Shown: positions 25,436 to 34,105, counted from the first letter of the stretch. The stretch: DNA of 64,000 nucleotides from VAZQ01 sp963739175 (GCA_963739175.1 CAVTZH010000004.1:1-64000); one strand, 5' to 3'. The notes: generated by a model from the letters alone, not told the origin. Numbers and translations are program-made.

Positions 25436-26106
25436 TGAACTTGAACCGAGAGGCGCCAGAGCGCCAGGACATCGAGGCCCTCCTTCCGTGGCACGCTGCC
25501 GGCACGCTGAGCCGCCGCGACTCCGATCGGGTCGAGCAGGCGCTCGCGAGCGACCGTGAACTCGCCCGCCGTTACGCGCTGGTGCGCGAAGAGCTCAACG
25601 AGACGATCCATCTCAACGAAACGCTCGGCGCTCCGTCGGCGCGGGCGATGGAAAAGCTGTTCGCCGCAATCGACGCCGAGGCGCCGGTGGCGAAGAAAGC
25701 CTCCTTCAATTTCACCAGCCGCGTCGTGGAGTTCATGTCGAACTTCAGCCCGCGCACGCTGGCTTATGCCGGCACCGCCGCTGCGATCGCGTTGATGGTG
25801 CAGGCCGCGGTCCTGACTGCCGTCGTCGTCCGCAACCAGGACACGCCGGCCAGCCACACCTTGGCCAGCGATCCCGCTCTGTCGAACCAGCGAGCGGTGG
25901 TGCGCTTCACCGCCAATGCCACCCTTGGCGACGTCACGCGTTTCCTGGACGTCAACAAGGCGTCCGTGGTGCACGGTCCGAACCGCGGCGGTATGTACGA
26001 GATCCAGCTCGCCACCTCGCCGATGTCGGACCCGGAGTTCACCAGCGCGATCCAGCGCATGCGGGCCGAGACCAATATCGTCGCGTTCATCGCGCCAAAG
26101 AACTAA
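25432..26106 (+). CDS. Membrane anti-sigma factor
   Basis: 224 aa from ATG 25432, overlapping the sigma stop, with GAGG six bases upstream. Residues about 10-70 form the cytoplasmic anti-sigma domain (DIEALLPWHAAGTLSRRDSDRVEQALASDRELARRYALVREEL), lacking the zinc Cys/His set. A single membrane helix lies near residues 108-132 (LAYAGTAAAIALMVQAAVLTAVVV). The periplasmic part ends with a compact domain (AVVRFTANATLGDVTRFLDVNKASVVHGPNRGGMYEIQLA). Its coupling to the sigma gene and the protease behind it suggests release by regulated proteolysis. Confidence 0.85.
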   Translation: MMNLNREAPERQDIEALLPWHAAGTLSRRDSDRVEQALASDRELARRYALVREELNETIHLNETLGAPSARAMEKLFAAIDAEAPVAKKASFNFTSRVVEFMSNFSPRTLAYAGTAAAIALMVQAAVLTAVVVRNQDTPASHTLASDPALSNQRAVVRFTANATLGDVTRFLDVNKASVVHGPNRGGMYEIQLATSPMSDPEFTSAIQRMRAETNIVAFIAPKN

Positions 26107-26187
26107 CTGCTTAGTCGACGGCGTCAGCACAACTGACGCCGCTGCCTTGTGGCCGCTGCGGGGCCGGTCACTTCGGGAGTAAAGGCC

Positions 26188-27903
26188 ATGGCCATCCGCG
26201 CCGCTTTCACATCAGCCATTCGCGCCGCTTTGCGGCCTTCTCTGATCGTGCCGGCCGCGTTCATTGCGGTGATCGCGCTCATGTCGCCGCCGGCGATCGA
26301 GGACGCGTCCGCGCAGGGCTTTAGGATGCCAACCTCCCGCGGAAGCTTCTCCGGCGGAGGTCCTGGCCGCGTCCAGATGCCCGGCGGGATGGGCGGCATG
26401 ATGTCCGCCGGCACGATGTCGAAATCCGGCTTGCCCACCGGCATGTCCGGATCGCGCCGTCCCGGCAGTGTCGCAACTCTTCCAGGCACCGGTGGCATGG
26501 GCGGCATGGGCATGGGTGGTGGTCGTCCGCCAGGCACGAACACCGGGGACACCCGGCCCCCGAAGGGCGATCACCGTCCGCCGCGTCCGCCGCGCTATCC
26601 GGTCCCGCCGATCTATGTGCCGCCCGAGGTCGTCACCTTGCCCGGTGGGCCGACGTCGCCCCCGCCCAACGTCAGTGGCGGTGGTGGCGGTGGCGGTGGT
26701 GGTGGCGGCGGTCAGCCGCCGTCCGGCAACCAGCCGCCGCCCACCAACTGGGGCCGCTATGTGCCGAACGAGGTGGTGATCGAGGTCGCGTCCAATGTCT
26801 CGCCGCAGACCATCGCGGCGATGTTGCGCCGGCACGGCCTCACACAGCTCGAAGCGATCAACCTCCAGTCCAGCAACACGTTGATCCTGCGCCTGCGCAT
26901 CAACGGCCGGCGTTCGGTGCCGACCGTGGTGCGCGCGCTGGCGGCCGAAGGATACTTGAGTCAGCCGAACATTATCGCGACGCTGCAGGAAGCCTCCGCG
27001 GCGCCGGCAGCGTCGGTGTCCGATCTTGAGCAATATGCGCTGGTGCGGATGCGGATGCCGGAGGCGCATACGCTCGCCAACGGTCACCGCGTGCTGATCG
27101 CCGTCATCGACGGTGGTGTCGATACGGAGCATCCGGAGCTGGCGGGGTTGATCCTCGACACATTCGACGCCATCGGTACCGGCGACCGCGTTCATCCGCA
27201 CGGCACGTCGATCGTCGGCGCGATCGCCGCGCGCGCCCGGCTGCGCGGGACTGCGCCCGGCGCCCACATCCTGGTCGCGCGCGCGTTCGGCACCCAGCGC
27301 ACCAGCATGGACGGAACGACCACCGATATTCTCAAGGCGATCGACTGGGCGATGCAGCGCGGTGCCCGCGTCATCAATATGAGCTTTGCCGGTGGGCGCG
27401 ATCCGGCGATCGAGCGCCGTCTCAATGTGGCGCGCGGGCGCGGCATCATCCTGGTCGCCGCCGCCGGCAACGCCGGCCCGACGTCGCCCGCGCTCTATCC
27501 AGCCGCCATCCCCGGCGTGATCGCAGTCACCGCCACCGACGAAGACGACCGCATCTACCGCTCGGCCGTTCGCGGCAACCACATCACGATCGCGGCCCCG
27601 GGCGTGAACCTGATGCTGCCGACGGTCGGTGGCGACTACCGGGTGGCCTCAGGGACGTCGTTCTCGGCGGCCGAAATCACCGGCGTGATCGCCCTGATGC
27701 TCGAGCGCAATCCCGGCCTCAACCCGGAGGCGGTGCGCCGCGCGCTGATCAGCACGGCCCGCGATCTGGGCGCCCCCGGCATCGACCCCCTGTTCGGGGC
27801 CGGGCTGGTGGACGCCTACCGGGCGGTGATGTCGGTCATGCCGGCCGGCCCGTCGGTCGATGCCGCCCCGCCCGGGCCCTCGACCGCTGGCGTCTCGCAA
27901 TAA
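26188..27903 (+). CDS. Exported S8 (subtilisin-like) serine protease
   Basis: 571 aa from ATG 26188 (GGGAG upstream). After an N-terminal membrane/signal segment (LIVPAAFIAVIALMSPPAIEDASAQ) comes a Gly/Pro/Met-rich stretch to about residue 185. A small domain resembling a propeptide follows (VPNEVVIEVASNVSPQTIAAMLRRHG). The S8 domain has Asp308 (AVIDGGVD), His338 (HPHGTSIVG) and Ser491 (SGTSFSAAE), a complete triad. It follows the anti-sigma gene by 81 bases in the same direction. It may cleave the anti-sigma factor or be the stress-induced output; the sequence cannot tell. Confidence 0.9.
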   Translation: MAIRAAFTSAIRAALRPSLIVPAAFIAVIALMSPPAIEDASAQGFRMPTSRGSFSGGGPGRVQMPGGMGGMMSAGTMSKSGLPTGMSGSRRPGSVATLPGTGGMGGMGMGGGRPPGTNTGDTRPPKGDHRPPRPPRYPVPPIYVPPEVVTLPGGPTSPPPNVSGGGGGGGGGGGGQPPSGNQPPPTNWGRYVPNEVVIEVASNVSPQTIAAMLRRHGLTQLEAINLQSSNTLILRLRINGRRSVPTVVRALAAEGYLSQPNIIATLQEASAAPAASVSDLEQYALVRMRMPEAHTLANGHRVLIAVIDGGVDTEHPELAGLILDTFDAIGTGDRVHPHGTSIVGAIAARARLRGTAPGAHILVARAFGTQRTSMDGTTTDILKAIDWAMQRGARVINMSFAGGRDPAIERRLNVARGRGIILVAAAGNAGPTSPALYPAAIPGVIAVTATDEDDRIYRSAVRGNHITIAAPGVNLMLPTVGGDYRVASGTSFSAAEITGVIALMLERNPGLNPEAVRRALISTARDLGAPGIDPLFGAGLVDAYRAVMSVMPAGPSVDAAPPGPSTAGVSQ

Positions 27904-27977
27904 AAATACGATATTTCAAAGGGTTAGGAGAAAATCGCCGGCCCCGTGAAAATTCTTAATTTTTTCTGCCGACGGGA

Positions 27978-28007
27978 TGAACCTTTCCGGGGGTGCCAGC
28001 GACCAAC
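27978..28007 (+). promoter_or_regulatory. Second copy of the putative ECF-sigma promoter
   Basis: TGAACC at 27978-27983 and GCGACCAAC at 27999-28007 repeat the arrangement found before the sigma gene, including the 15-base spacer. It lies behind the protease gene and points towards a strong terminator only about 85 bases further on, with no convincing gene between. Confidence 0.55.
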
Positions 28008-28013
28008 GTATGT

Positions 28014-28130
28014 AGGCCATGCCCGGCCTCTCCAAGTTTCACAGCCCCCGATCGGCGCTCCCGCCCCCCGATCCCCTGCGCCGATCAAATGACCCTCCCG
28101 GACCACCCCTCCGGGAGGGTTTTTCTTTTT
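28014..28130 (+). ncRNA. Candidate small RNA under the ECF-sigma promoter
   Basis: A transcript starting a few bases after the promoter at 27978-28007 would end at the terminator at 28092-28130, giving an RNA of roughly 110-115 nt. The interval is C-rich (CCCCCGATC, CCCGCCCCCCGATCCCC) and contains no supported coding gene: the one frame with an ATG (28020) runs through the terminator. The C-rich segments could pair with G-rich ribosome-binding sites. The 5' end is inferred, not seen. Confidence 0.35.
28092..28130 (+). terminator. Strong intrinsic terminator
   Basis: ACCCTCCCGGA (28092-28102), a seven-base loop, and TCCGGGAGGGT (28110-28120) form a perfect 11-bp stem. A long T-run with one C follows (28120-28130). 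It is the best intrinsic terminator in the window and ends transcription from the protease operon and/or the putative small RNA. Confidence 0.85.
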
Positions 28131-28246
28131 GCATTGGTCCGAAAGCACCCGTTGTGAACAGTCCCGCGGGCAGGTCGCTGCCTGTGCCAAGGCGACGTTC
28201 CAACTTCGCGTCAAGCTGACATTGCGACGAATGATCCCGGGGCCCG

Positions 28247-28264
28247 ATTGATTGCGAAATCAAT
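28247..28264. promoter_or_regulatory. Shared operator copy 1 (ATTGATT-N4-AATCAAT)
   Basis: ATTGATTGCGAAATCAAT gives both full half-sites. It is 71 bases before the Bug/monooxygenase/CMD operon. The surrounding 85 bases are also conserved in front of the Bug gene at 31125. Confidence 0.6.
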
Positions 28265-28334
28265 CATTGCGCACGAGAATCCTTATCTCGCAGTCTGTTC
28301 GCAAAGACAATTCAGGATGAAGCGGAGGAACGCC

Positions 28335-29291
28335 ATGATGATCCAACAGATCGGAAGCCTGTTGGCTGTGATGTTCCTCATCTTGCCTACCACGGCGATG
28401 GCTCAGGCGTGGCCGAGCCGGCCGATCGAATGGATCGTGCCATTCGCGCCTGGAGGCAGCACCGACGTGCTCGCCCGCCTGCTGTCGGACAAGCTGAAGG
28501 ACCGGCTTGGCCAGCCAATCGTGATCGTCAATCGGGGCGGTGCCAACGCGGACATCGGATACAAGGCGGCAGCGGCCGCTGCCCCCGACGGTCACACGAT
28601 CGTCTTGACGGTTCCCTCGCTCGTGACGAATCCGTTTCAGCTCAAGTCGGCGATCGAGCCGGGTCGTCTCGCTCCCGTCGTCTACCTCGCCGAAGGTCCC
28701 TATGTTCTGCTTGCCTCCGAAAAATTCCCTGCAGCGACGATCGAAGATGCCGTCGCGCGCATCCGGTCAAAGCCAAAGGTCGTGAGCTGCGGCATGACCG
28801 GCGGAATGGGCTCGTTGGCGTGCCAGATGCTGCAGTCATATGCCAAGAGCGAACTGTTGCAGGTGCCATATCGTGGTGTCGAACCGGCGACAGTTGCCGT
28901 CATGGCGGGCGATATCGATCTGGTTTTCAGCTTTGGAAACACTGCGACACGACCATTGGAATCGGGTCGCGTGAAAGCATTGGCGAGCACCGCATCGAAG
29001 CGTGGGTCGCTGCCTGTCCCCAAGCTGCCAACCGTCAGCGAAGTACTACCGGACTTTGAGATTCTGGGCTGGAGCGCGGTCTCGGTCCCGGCGGCGACAC
29101 CTGCCGAAATCATCGCTCGTCTCAATCGCGAACTGAACGCAGTGCTCAAGATGCCTGAGATCAGCGCGCGATTGGAAGCAGATGGTTTGACTCCGGTCGG
29201 GGGCACCTCGGAGGAATTTTCTCGACGTCTGAAGGTTGCGGAGACGGTGTTTGGGAAAGTGCTCAAGGACTCAGGTGTGACGCCGCAATGA
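28335..29291 (+). CDS. Bug/TctC periplasmic substrate-binding receptor
   Basis: 318 aa from ATG 28335, where GGAGG stands six bases upstream. Signal peptide IQQIGSLLAVMFLILPTTAMAQ is followed by AWPSRPIEWIVPFAPGGSTDVLARLLSDKLKDRLGQPIVIVNRGG. SCGMTGGMGSLACQML near residue 150 is the ligand loop, here unusually with two Cys. The stop overlaps the start of the flavin monooxygenase gene (ATGA), so receptor and enzyme are translationally coupled, which suggests the receptor brings in the substrate or its precursor. An operator-like palindrome lies upstream at 28247. Confidence 0.9.
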   Translation: MMIQQIGSLLAVMFLILPTTAMAQAWPSRPIEWIVPFAPGGSTDVLARLLSDKLKDRLGQPIVIVNRGGANADIGYKAAAAAAPDGHTIVLTVPSLVTNPFQLKSAIEPGRLAPVVYLAEGPYVLLASEKFPAATIEDAVARIRSKPKVVSCGMTGGMGSLACQMLQSYAKSELLQVPYRGVEPATVAVMAGDIDLVFSFGNTATRPLESGRVKALASTASKRGSLPVPKLPTVSEVLPDFEILGWSAVSVPAATPAEIIARLNRELNAVLKMPEISARLEADGLTPVGGTSEEFSRRLKVAETVFGKVLKDSGVTPQ

Positions 29292-30437
29292 TATCGGGAC
29301 GTGGCTCTAACGACCTGTCGGTTGCAGTTATCGGCGCCGGCATCGGCGGCTTGGCGGCGGCTGCCGCGCTTCGCCGTGTCGGGATCGATGTGCAGATCTA
29401 TGAGCAGGCCGAGCCGGTTCGCGCGGGTCGGGGCCGGCATCCAGATGGCGCCGAATGCAATGAAGGTTCTGCGCGGCTTGGGCTTGGAGGAGCAGCTGCG
29501 CGAGATCGCTTTCGAGCCCGAATTCGGGCTCAATCGCGATTTCGATACCGGAGCGACGACCAACAGGCTTGTGATCGGACAGCTCATGCGGGAGCGCTAT
29601 GGCGCGCCGTATTTGCTTCTACACCGCGCCGACTTGCATGCAGCGCTGGTGTCACTTGTGCCGAGCTCCATCCTTCATCTGAACAAGCAACTTGTCGACT
29701 TGCAGCAAGATCCCGACCGTGTCGCCCTAAAATTTGCGGATGGCTCGCATGCGACTGCCGATCTGCTGATTGGAGCGGATGGTGTGCACTCGCGCGTTCG
29801 GGAGATTCTCCTCGGCGCGGAAAGTCCGCATTTCACCGGAAAGGTCGCCTACCGGACCACGTTTCCCGCCAGCCTTCTTGGAGACGCAGAGATTTCGACC
29901 GCACGAACCAAGTGGTGGGGCGCTGATCGTCACATCGTGATCTACTACGTGACCCGCGCGCGGGACGAGGTCTATTTCGTCACCAGCCAGCCGGAAGATG
30001 CGTCATGGATGACCCCGGAGTCATGGTCCGCAAAGGGCAGTCTGGATGCGCTGCGATCGGCCTTCAGCGCATTTCATCCGGAGGTGAGGGCGGTGCTTGA
30101 TGCCTGCCCGGACGTTCACAAGTGGGCGCTGCTGGAAAGAGAGCCGTTTCCCGCCTGGCGGAGTGGACGGGTGGTCCTGCTTGGCGACGCCTGCCATCCG
30201 ATGACGCCTTATATGGCGCAGGGCGCGGCGGCGGCGCTTGAAGATGCCGTTGTTCTTGCGCGTTGTCTCGATGCGGCCGATGGTATCGACGTTGCCCTCG
30301 GCAGGTACGAAGCGACTCGCAAGCCGAGGGCTTCCGAGATTCAGGGGACCTCCCGCAACAATACCTGGATGCGCCAGAGCACGGACCCGGACTGGGTGTA
30401 TGGGTACGACGCCTGGAACGAAACGCTGGCGTCATAG
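29288..30437 (+). pseudogene. FAD-dependent aromatic monooxygenase, frame broken near 29417
   Basis: From ATG 29288 the first 43 codons encode SVAVIGAGIGGLAAAAALRRVGIDVQIYEQAEP, a class A flavin-monooxygenase start. The rest continues in another frame from about 29420 as FARVGAGIQMAPNAMKVLRGLG, through DLLIGADGVHSRVRE, to VVLLGDACHPMTPYMAQGAAAALEDA. Removing one G at 29416-29417 gives an intact protein of about 382 aa. The three motifs (GxGxxG, DG, GD) match salicylate / 6-hydroxynicotinate hydroxylase-like enzymes, which use NAD(P)H to hydroxylate aromatics. It is coupled to the Bug receptor before it. Confidence 0.85.
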
Positions 30438-30489
30438 GCGACGAAGCAGGAGGCATCAGGTGCTCTCACGAAACGACAGGTGGTGAAAC

Positions 30490-31008
30490 ATGGCTCGTAT
30501 TCAACTGCCAAGCCTGGAGTCCATGACGCCTGAGCAACGCCAGGTCTACGATGCGATCGGCAGTCTCCGCGGTGGTCACATCCCGATGCCGTACCGGGCG
30601 GCGCTTCACAACCCGGAGCTTGCCGACAAATGGCAGCAGATTGGCGAGTTGCTGCGGTATCGGACGAGTTTGCCGCAGCGCTTGTCCGAGCTTGCTGTTC
30701 TCCTGGTCGCGCACCATCACAACTGTCAGTACATTTGGAACGCTCACCAACCGGTGGCGCTCAAGGCCGGCGTGGCCAACGAAACGGTTGACGCGATCAA
30801 GGCCGGAAACCGGCCGCAGCTTCCGAGAGCTGATGAGAAAGCAGTCTATGACTACTGTGCCGAGCTCCTCGAAACGAAGTTCGTCACCGATGCTAGTCAT
30901 GCCCAGGCGCTCGCCGCACTCGGTGTCACTGGTGTGGTCGAGCTGACGGCGCTGCTTGGCTACTATGTCATGGTCGCAATGACGCTGAATGCCCATGACT
31001 TGCGTTGA
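30490..31008 (+). CDS. Carboxymuconolactone decarboxylase (CMD) family protein
   Basis: 172 aa, longer than the 120-aa decarboxylase PcaC and like the AhpD-type proteins annotated as CMD. The core is LSELAVLLVAHHHNCQYIWNAHQPVALKAGVANETVDAI near residues 62-100, with one Cys and several His replacing the CxxC pair of peroxidase-type AhpD. The role is not certain: it could act on a lactone from the preceding monooxygenase step. It follows that gene by 52 bases in the same operon, and a new promoter/operator region starts after it. Confidence 0.83.
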   Translation: MARIQLPSLESMTPEQRQVYDAIGSLRGGHIPMPYRAALHNPELADKWQQIGELLRYRTSLPQRLSELAVLLVAHHHNCQYIWNAHQPVALKAGVANETVDAIKAGNRPQLPRADEKAVYDYCAELLETKFVTDASHAQALAALGVTGVVELTALLGYYVMVAMTLNAHDLR

Positions 31009-31040
31009 TGTTGAGCTGCGACGAATGATCCTGCGGCAGG

Positions 31041-31066
31041 ATTGATTCCGGAATCAATGATTGATT
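31041..31066. promoter_or_regulatory. Shared operator copy 2 (perfect palindrome)
   Basis: ATTGATTCCGGAATCAAT at 31041-31058 is a perfect 18-bp palindrome. It is followed by an overlapping inverted pair AATCAA-TGA-TTGATT (31052-31066). It lies 59 bases before the Bug-like gene at 31125. Confidence 0.65.
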
Positions 31067-31124
31067 ACGAAAGCCTTTTTCCGCAGTCTGATTTGAAAGA
31101 AAAAGATGATGTGAGGATGCGCCT

Positions 31125-32168
31125 ATGCGTTGCACGGCTCTATTGGCCTTCGTTTGTATCGCACTTGGTGCAACGTCCTCTCTCGCCGACCCGGTCGAAG
31201 ATTTCTACAAGGGCAAGCAGCTCCGCTTTGTCATTCGCGCGGCTCCGGGTGGCAACTACGACCTCTATATGCGTCTGCTGGCGCGCTACATGGTGCGCTA
31301 CATGCCGGGGCACCCGGAAGCCGTTCCAGTGAACATGCCCGGGGGCGGGGGCCTGACCGCACTCAACTATACGCTCAACGTCGCGCCGCACGACGGGACG
31401 GTGCTGACGATGGTGACGTCGACGGCGCCCATGGAGCAGGCGCTGGGTCTGCTCAAGACTCCGAATATCGATCTGCGGTCGCTGCAGTGGATCGGCAACA
31501 TGAGCGACGAAAACTACTTCCTGGTCACGAGCCGCGAATCCGGAATTAGTACGCTTGACGATGCCACCAAACGCGAAGTTCGGCTTGCCGGCGCCGGGGC
31601 GGGGGACACCCAGCAAATCCTGATTGCGGTATGCAACAGCATGCTCGGAACGAAGTTCAGGAGCATCATCGGGTACCGCACCGGCGCCGAAATGAATCTC
31701 GCGGTCGAGCGCCGCGAGGTCGACGGCCGCTCGACGACGAATCTTCCGGCGCTGTTCGCCACGCGTCCCGACGGCGCCGCCGCCTTTTATCCTCTTCTGC
31801 AGGCTGGACTCGATAAATCGTCCGAATTCCTGGATGTCCCGCTGCTGCGCGAACTCGCGCGCAGTCCCGAGCAGAAGGTCGTCTTTGAATTCCTGTCGCG
31901 TGCCGTGAGCCCGGGCCGCCCGGTCGCCACCAACAACAAGGTGCCGCCGGATCGCCTTGCCGCGCTGCGCCGGGCCTTCGACCTGGCGATGAAGGATCCG
32001 CAACTGCTCGAGGATGCCAAGCGCCAGAATTTGGATATCAGTCCTTGGACCGGCGGCAGATTGCAGCAGGTGGCCACGGAAATTCTGGGCACCCCGGCAG
32101 CCGATATTGCGCAGATTCGGCAAGCGATCAGCGCGGGCGGAGCCGAGGATAGCCGCGCGAAAAAATGA
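31125..32168 (+). CDS. Bug/TctC-like periplasmic receptor (FYKGK branch)
   Basis: 347 aa. Signal peptide RCTALLAFVCIALGATSSLA precedes DPVEDFYKGKQLRFVIRAAPGGNYDLYMRLLARYMVRYMPG. This start (D-x-V-x-x-FYKGK...PGG-x-YD) marks a divergent Bug branch also found at 12942 and 58439. VPVNMPGGGGLTALNYTLNVAPHDGTVL follows near residue 66. The mature region lacks the usual PF-x-x-GG motif, so the ligand is probably different from that of classic Bug proteins. An operator-like palindrome stands at 31041, and a citrate-synthase-like gene follows after 60 bases. Confidence 0.86.
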   Translation: MRCTALLAFVCIALGATSSLADPVEDFYKGKQLRFVIRAAPGGNYDLYMRLLARYMVRYMPGHPEAVPVNMPGGGGLTALNYTLNVAPHDGTVLTMVTSTAPMEQALGLLKTPNIDLRSLQWIGNMSDENYFLVTSRESGISTLDDATKREVRLAGAGAGDTQQILIAVCNSMLGTKFRSIIGYRTGAEMNLAVERREVDGRSTTNLPALFATRPDGAAAFYPLLQAGLDKSSEFLDVPLLRELARSPEQKVVFEFLSRAVSPGRPVATNNKVPPDRLAALRRAFDLAMKDPQLLEDAKRQNLDISPWTGGRLQQVATEILGTPAADIAQIRQAISAGGAEDSRAKK

Positions 32169-32228
32169 TCCGGCGAAGCCAAGGGTTGAGTTTCTTCCTG
32201 GTCGAAATAGGGCTAGAGTCTGCGCCAC

Positions 32229-33527
32229 ATGCTCGATGAAGTAGAGATGGTGTTGCTGGCCGGGTCGCAGGGAACGGAAAGCGTTGTGGTCGTTGCGGGC
32301 GACGACTACGTCTCGAGTCGCGACGCGCTGCGCATTCTCCAGGTCAAGCCGCAGACGCTCTATTCCTATGTCAGCCGGGGCTTGATCCGCCGGCGGGTGA
32401 AGCCGGGTCATCGCACCAGCTACTACAATCGCGAAGACATCAATCGGCTCAAATCGCGCAGCGTCGCGCGTTCCGGCCATGGGCCGGCGGCGGCGAGTGC
32501 GATGTATTGGGGCGAGCCGGTGCTCGAGACCGCCATTACCGAGATCACGCCGGACGGGCCGCGTTATCGCGAATGTCTTGCGACCGATCTGGCGAGGGAC
32601 AATCGGTCCTTTGAATCGGTGGCGGAATATCTTTGGACCGGGCAATGGCCCGCGGCGGACAAGAAATGGACCGACGTCGTCGTGCCCGCGGCACTGGCGT
32701 CGGAGCTCGGAAAGATTTATCCATCCGACTTCCGCCATGTCCTGACGCAGTCGATCGTCTTGCTCGCCAAGACATGGAGTTCCGACCCCGACCTGCGGGA
32801 GCGGCCGTGCCCTGCCACCACCGTTCTGGGCGTCATGGCGGGGGCGTTTGGATTCCTCGGCCCCAAAAAGGAATACGAAAGTGTCGCCACCGGTGAGACC
32901 GTGGCGCACGGGCTTGCGCGTGTGCTCGGAATTAAGACGTCGCCGAAGAACGTCCAGGCGCTCAACGCAGCGCTTGTGCTGATGGCGGACCACGAACTGA
33001 CGACGCCGACATTCGTCGCGCGAATTTCCGCGTCGGCGGGTTGCGATCTGCCGTCGTGTATCCTGGCTGCCTTGCAGATCCATTTCGGGTCCGAATTCGA
33101 TCTCTGTTGCGACCGTCTGGAGACGCTGCTTGATCAGAGTGCCAAAGGCGCAAAGCCGGCGGCCGCCGTGCGGGCTTCCACGTTGCGGCGGACGACCCCG
33201 GGATTTGACAATCCGCTCTATGTGCATGGCGATCCTCGTGCCAATTTCCTGTTGGAACTCGCCTTAGAACTGGAAGAGCGTCCTGGTCGTGCGTCACAAG
33301 CGCTGCAGATGATCAAGACCCATTTCCCAACCGTGCAAACGCGGATCAATTTGTGCGAAGCGCTTGTCGTGCTTTGCCGAACCTTGGGCCTGCCGCATCA
33401 GGCAGCGGGCGGATTGCTTGGATTGTCGCGGGCGGCGGGATGCATCGCGCATGTGTTCGAGCAGCGGGCGCAAAACACCATCATCCGGCCGCGCGGAAAA
33501 TTCGTCCGCTCGTCAAGCCATCCTTGA
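32229..33527 (+). CDS. HTH-domain fused citrate-synthase family protein
   Basis: 432 aa. Residues about 27-75 are a MerR/excisionase-type helix-turn-helix (YVSSRDALRILQVKPQTLYSYVSRGLIRRRVKPGHRTSYYNREDINRL). The rest is a citrate-synthase fold: VLMADHELTTPTFVARISASAG near residue 252 holds the HE...TF motif, ALQIHFGSEFD near 280 replaces the usual LHGGAN, and LGLSRAAGCIAHVFEQR...IIRPRGKFV closes the active site. It may be an enzyme or a transcription factor sensing a CoA ester. It follows the Bug-like gene at 31125 by 60 bases. Confidence 0.82.
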   Translation: MLDEVEMVLLAGSQGTESVVVVAGDDYVSSRDALRILQVKPQTLYSYVSRGLIRRRVKPGHRTSYYNREDINRLKSRSVARSGHGPAAASAMYWGEPVLETAITEITPDGPRYRECLATDLARDNRSFESVAEYLWTGQWPAADKKWTDVVVPAALASELGKIYPSDFRHVLTQSIVLLAKTWSSDPDLRERPCPATTVLGVMAGAFGFLGPKKEYESVATGETVAHGLARVLGIKTSPKNVQALNAALVLMADHELTTPTFVARISASAGCDLPSCILAALQIHFGSEFDLCCDRLETLLDQSAKGAKPAAAVRASTLRRTTPGFDNPLYVHGDPRANFLLELALELEERPGRASQALQMIKTHFPTVQTRINLCEALVVLCRTLGLPHQAAGGLLGLSRAAGCIAHVFEQRAQNTIIRPRGKFVRSSSHP

Positions 33528-33577
33528 ACACAAGCCACCCTTGAACGATCGCATGCCGCGGCCCGCGTCGCGGCCAT

Positions 33578-33595
33578 ATTGAATCTGCAATCAAC
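33578..33595. promoter_or_regulatory. Shared operator copy 3
   Basis: ATTGAATCTGCAATCAAC matches ATTGATT-N4-AATCAAT at 12 of 14 defined positions. It lies between the citrate-synthase-like gene and the GlcG-like gene, 81 bases before the latter. Confidence 0.45.
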
Positions 33596-33675
33596 CTGGG
33601 TTGCAGGTTGACCACGGCGGCGTGGGATTGCAGTTTACGCATCAACGGTTTGTTTCTGCTGCAAGGAGACGTTTC

Positions 33676-34074
33676 GTGCGCATGAAGCCGGCGTTGACGC
33701 TTGAAGACGCGATCAAGATGGCGGCAGCAAGCAAAGCCGCCGGCGCGAAGATCAAGCGCGAACCGACCATTGCGGTCGTGGATGCCAGCGGGCACTTGCT
33801 CTATCTTGAGCGACCGGACCACAACGGCGTGAACACCGTCGAGTTGGCGACGCTCAAGGCGCGGACAGCAGCGGTGCGCGGTCGTCCGAGCGCCGCGTTC
33901 GCCGCGCGCGTGCAGGAAAAAGCCGGCTTCCTGATGATGCCGGACTTGATCGGCGTCGAGGGGGGCATTCCGATCCACCACGACAAGGAATGCATCGGTG
34001 CGATCGCGGTTTCCGGAATCGATCAGGACGACGAGCCGGTCGCAAAAGCCGGCGCCGCGGCGTTCGGCAGCTAG
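33676..34074 (+). CDS. GlcG/HbpS-family haem-binding-like protein
   Basis: 132 aa from GTG 33676 (AAGGAGA six bases upstream). The pattern LTLEDAIKMAAASKAAGAKI, then TIAVVDASGHLLYLERPD, FAARVQEKAGFLMM and GGIPIHHDKECIGAIAVSGIDQDDE is the GlcG (formerly DUF336) fold. Relatives bind haem or cobalamin, or sit in glycolate and aromatic operons without known activity. There is no signal peptide. It is preceded by an operator-like palindrome and followed by an aldolase gene with its own palindrome at 34088. Confidence 0.83.
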   Translation: MRMKPALTLEDAIKMAAASKAAGAKIKREPTIAVVDASGHLLYLERPDHNGVNTVELATLKARTAAVRGRPSAAFAARVQEKAGFLMMPDLIGVEGGIPIHHDKECIGAIAVSGIDQDDEPVAKAGAAAFGS

Positions 34075-34087
34075 AGGCCCATGAACG

Positions 34088-34105
34088 GTTGATTTCACAA
34101 TCGAT
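34088..34105. promoter_or_regulatory. Shared operator copy 4
   Basis: GTTGATTTCACAATCGAT matches ATTGATT-N4-AATCAAT at 12 of 14 defined positions. It lies 74 bases before the aldolase gene at 34179. Confidence 0.5.

Noticed and set aside
28020..28219. A small plus-strand protein starting at 28020
   Set aside because: The frame runs through the strong terminator at 28092-28130, is Pro/Arg/Ser-rich and has no ribosome-binding site.
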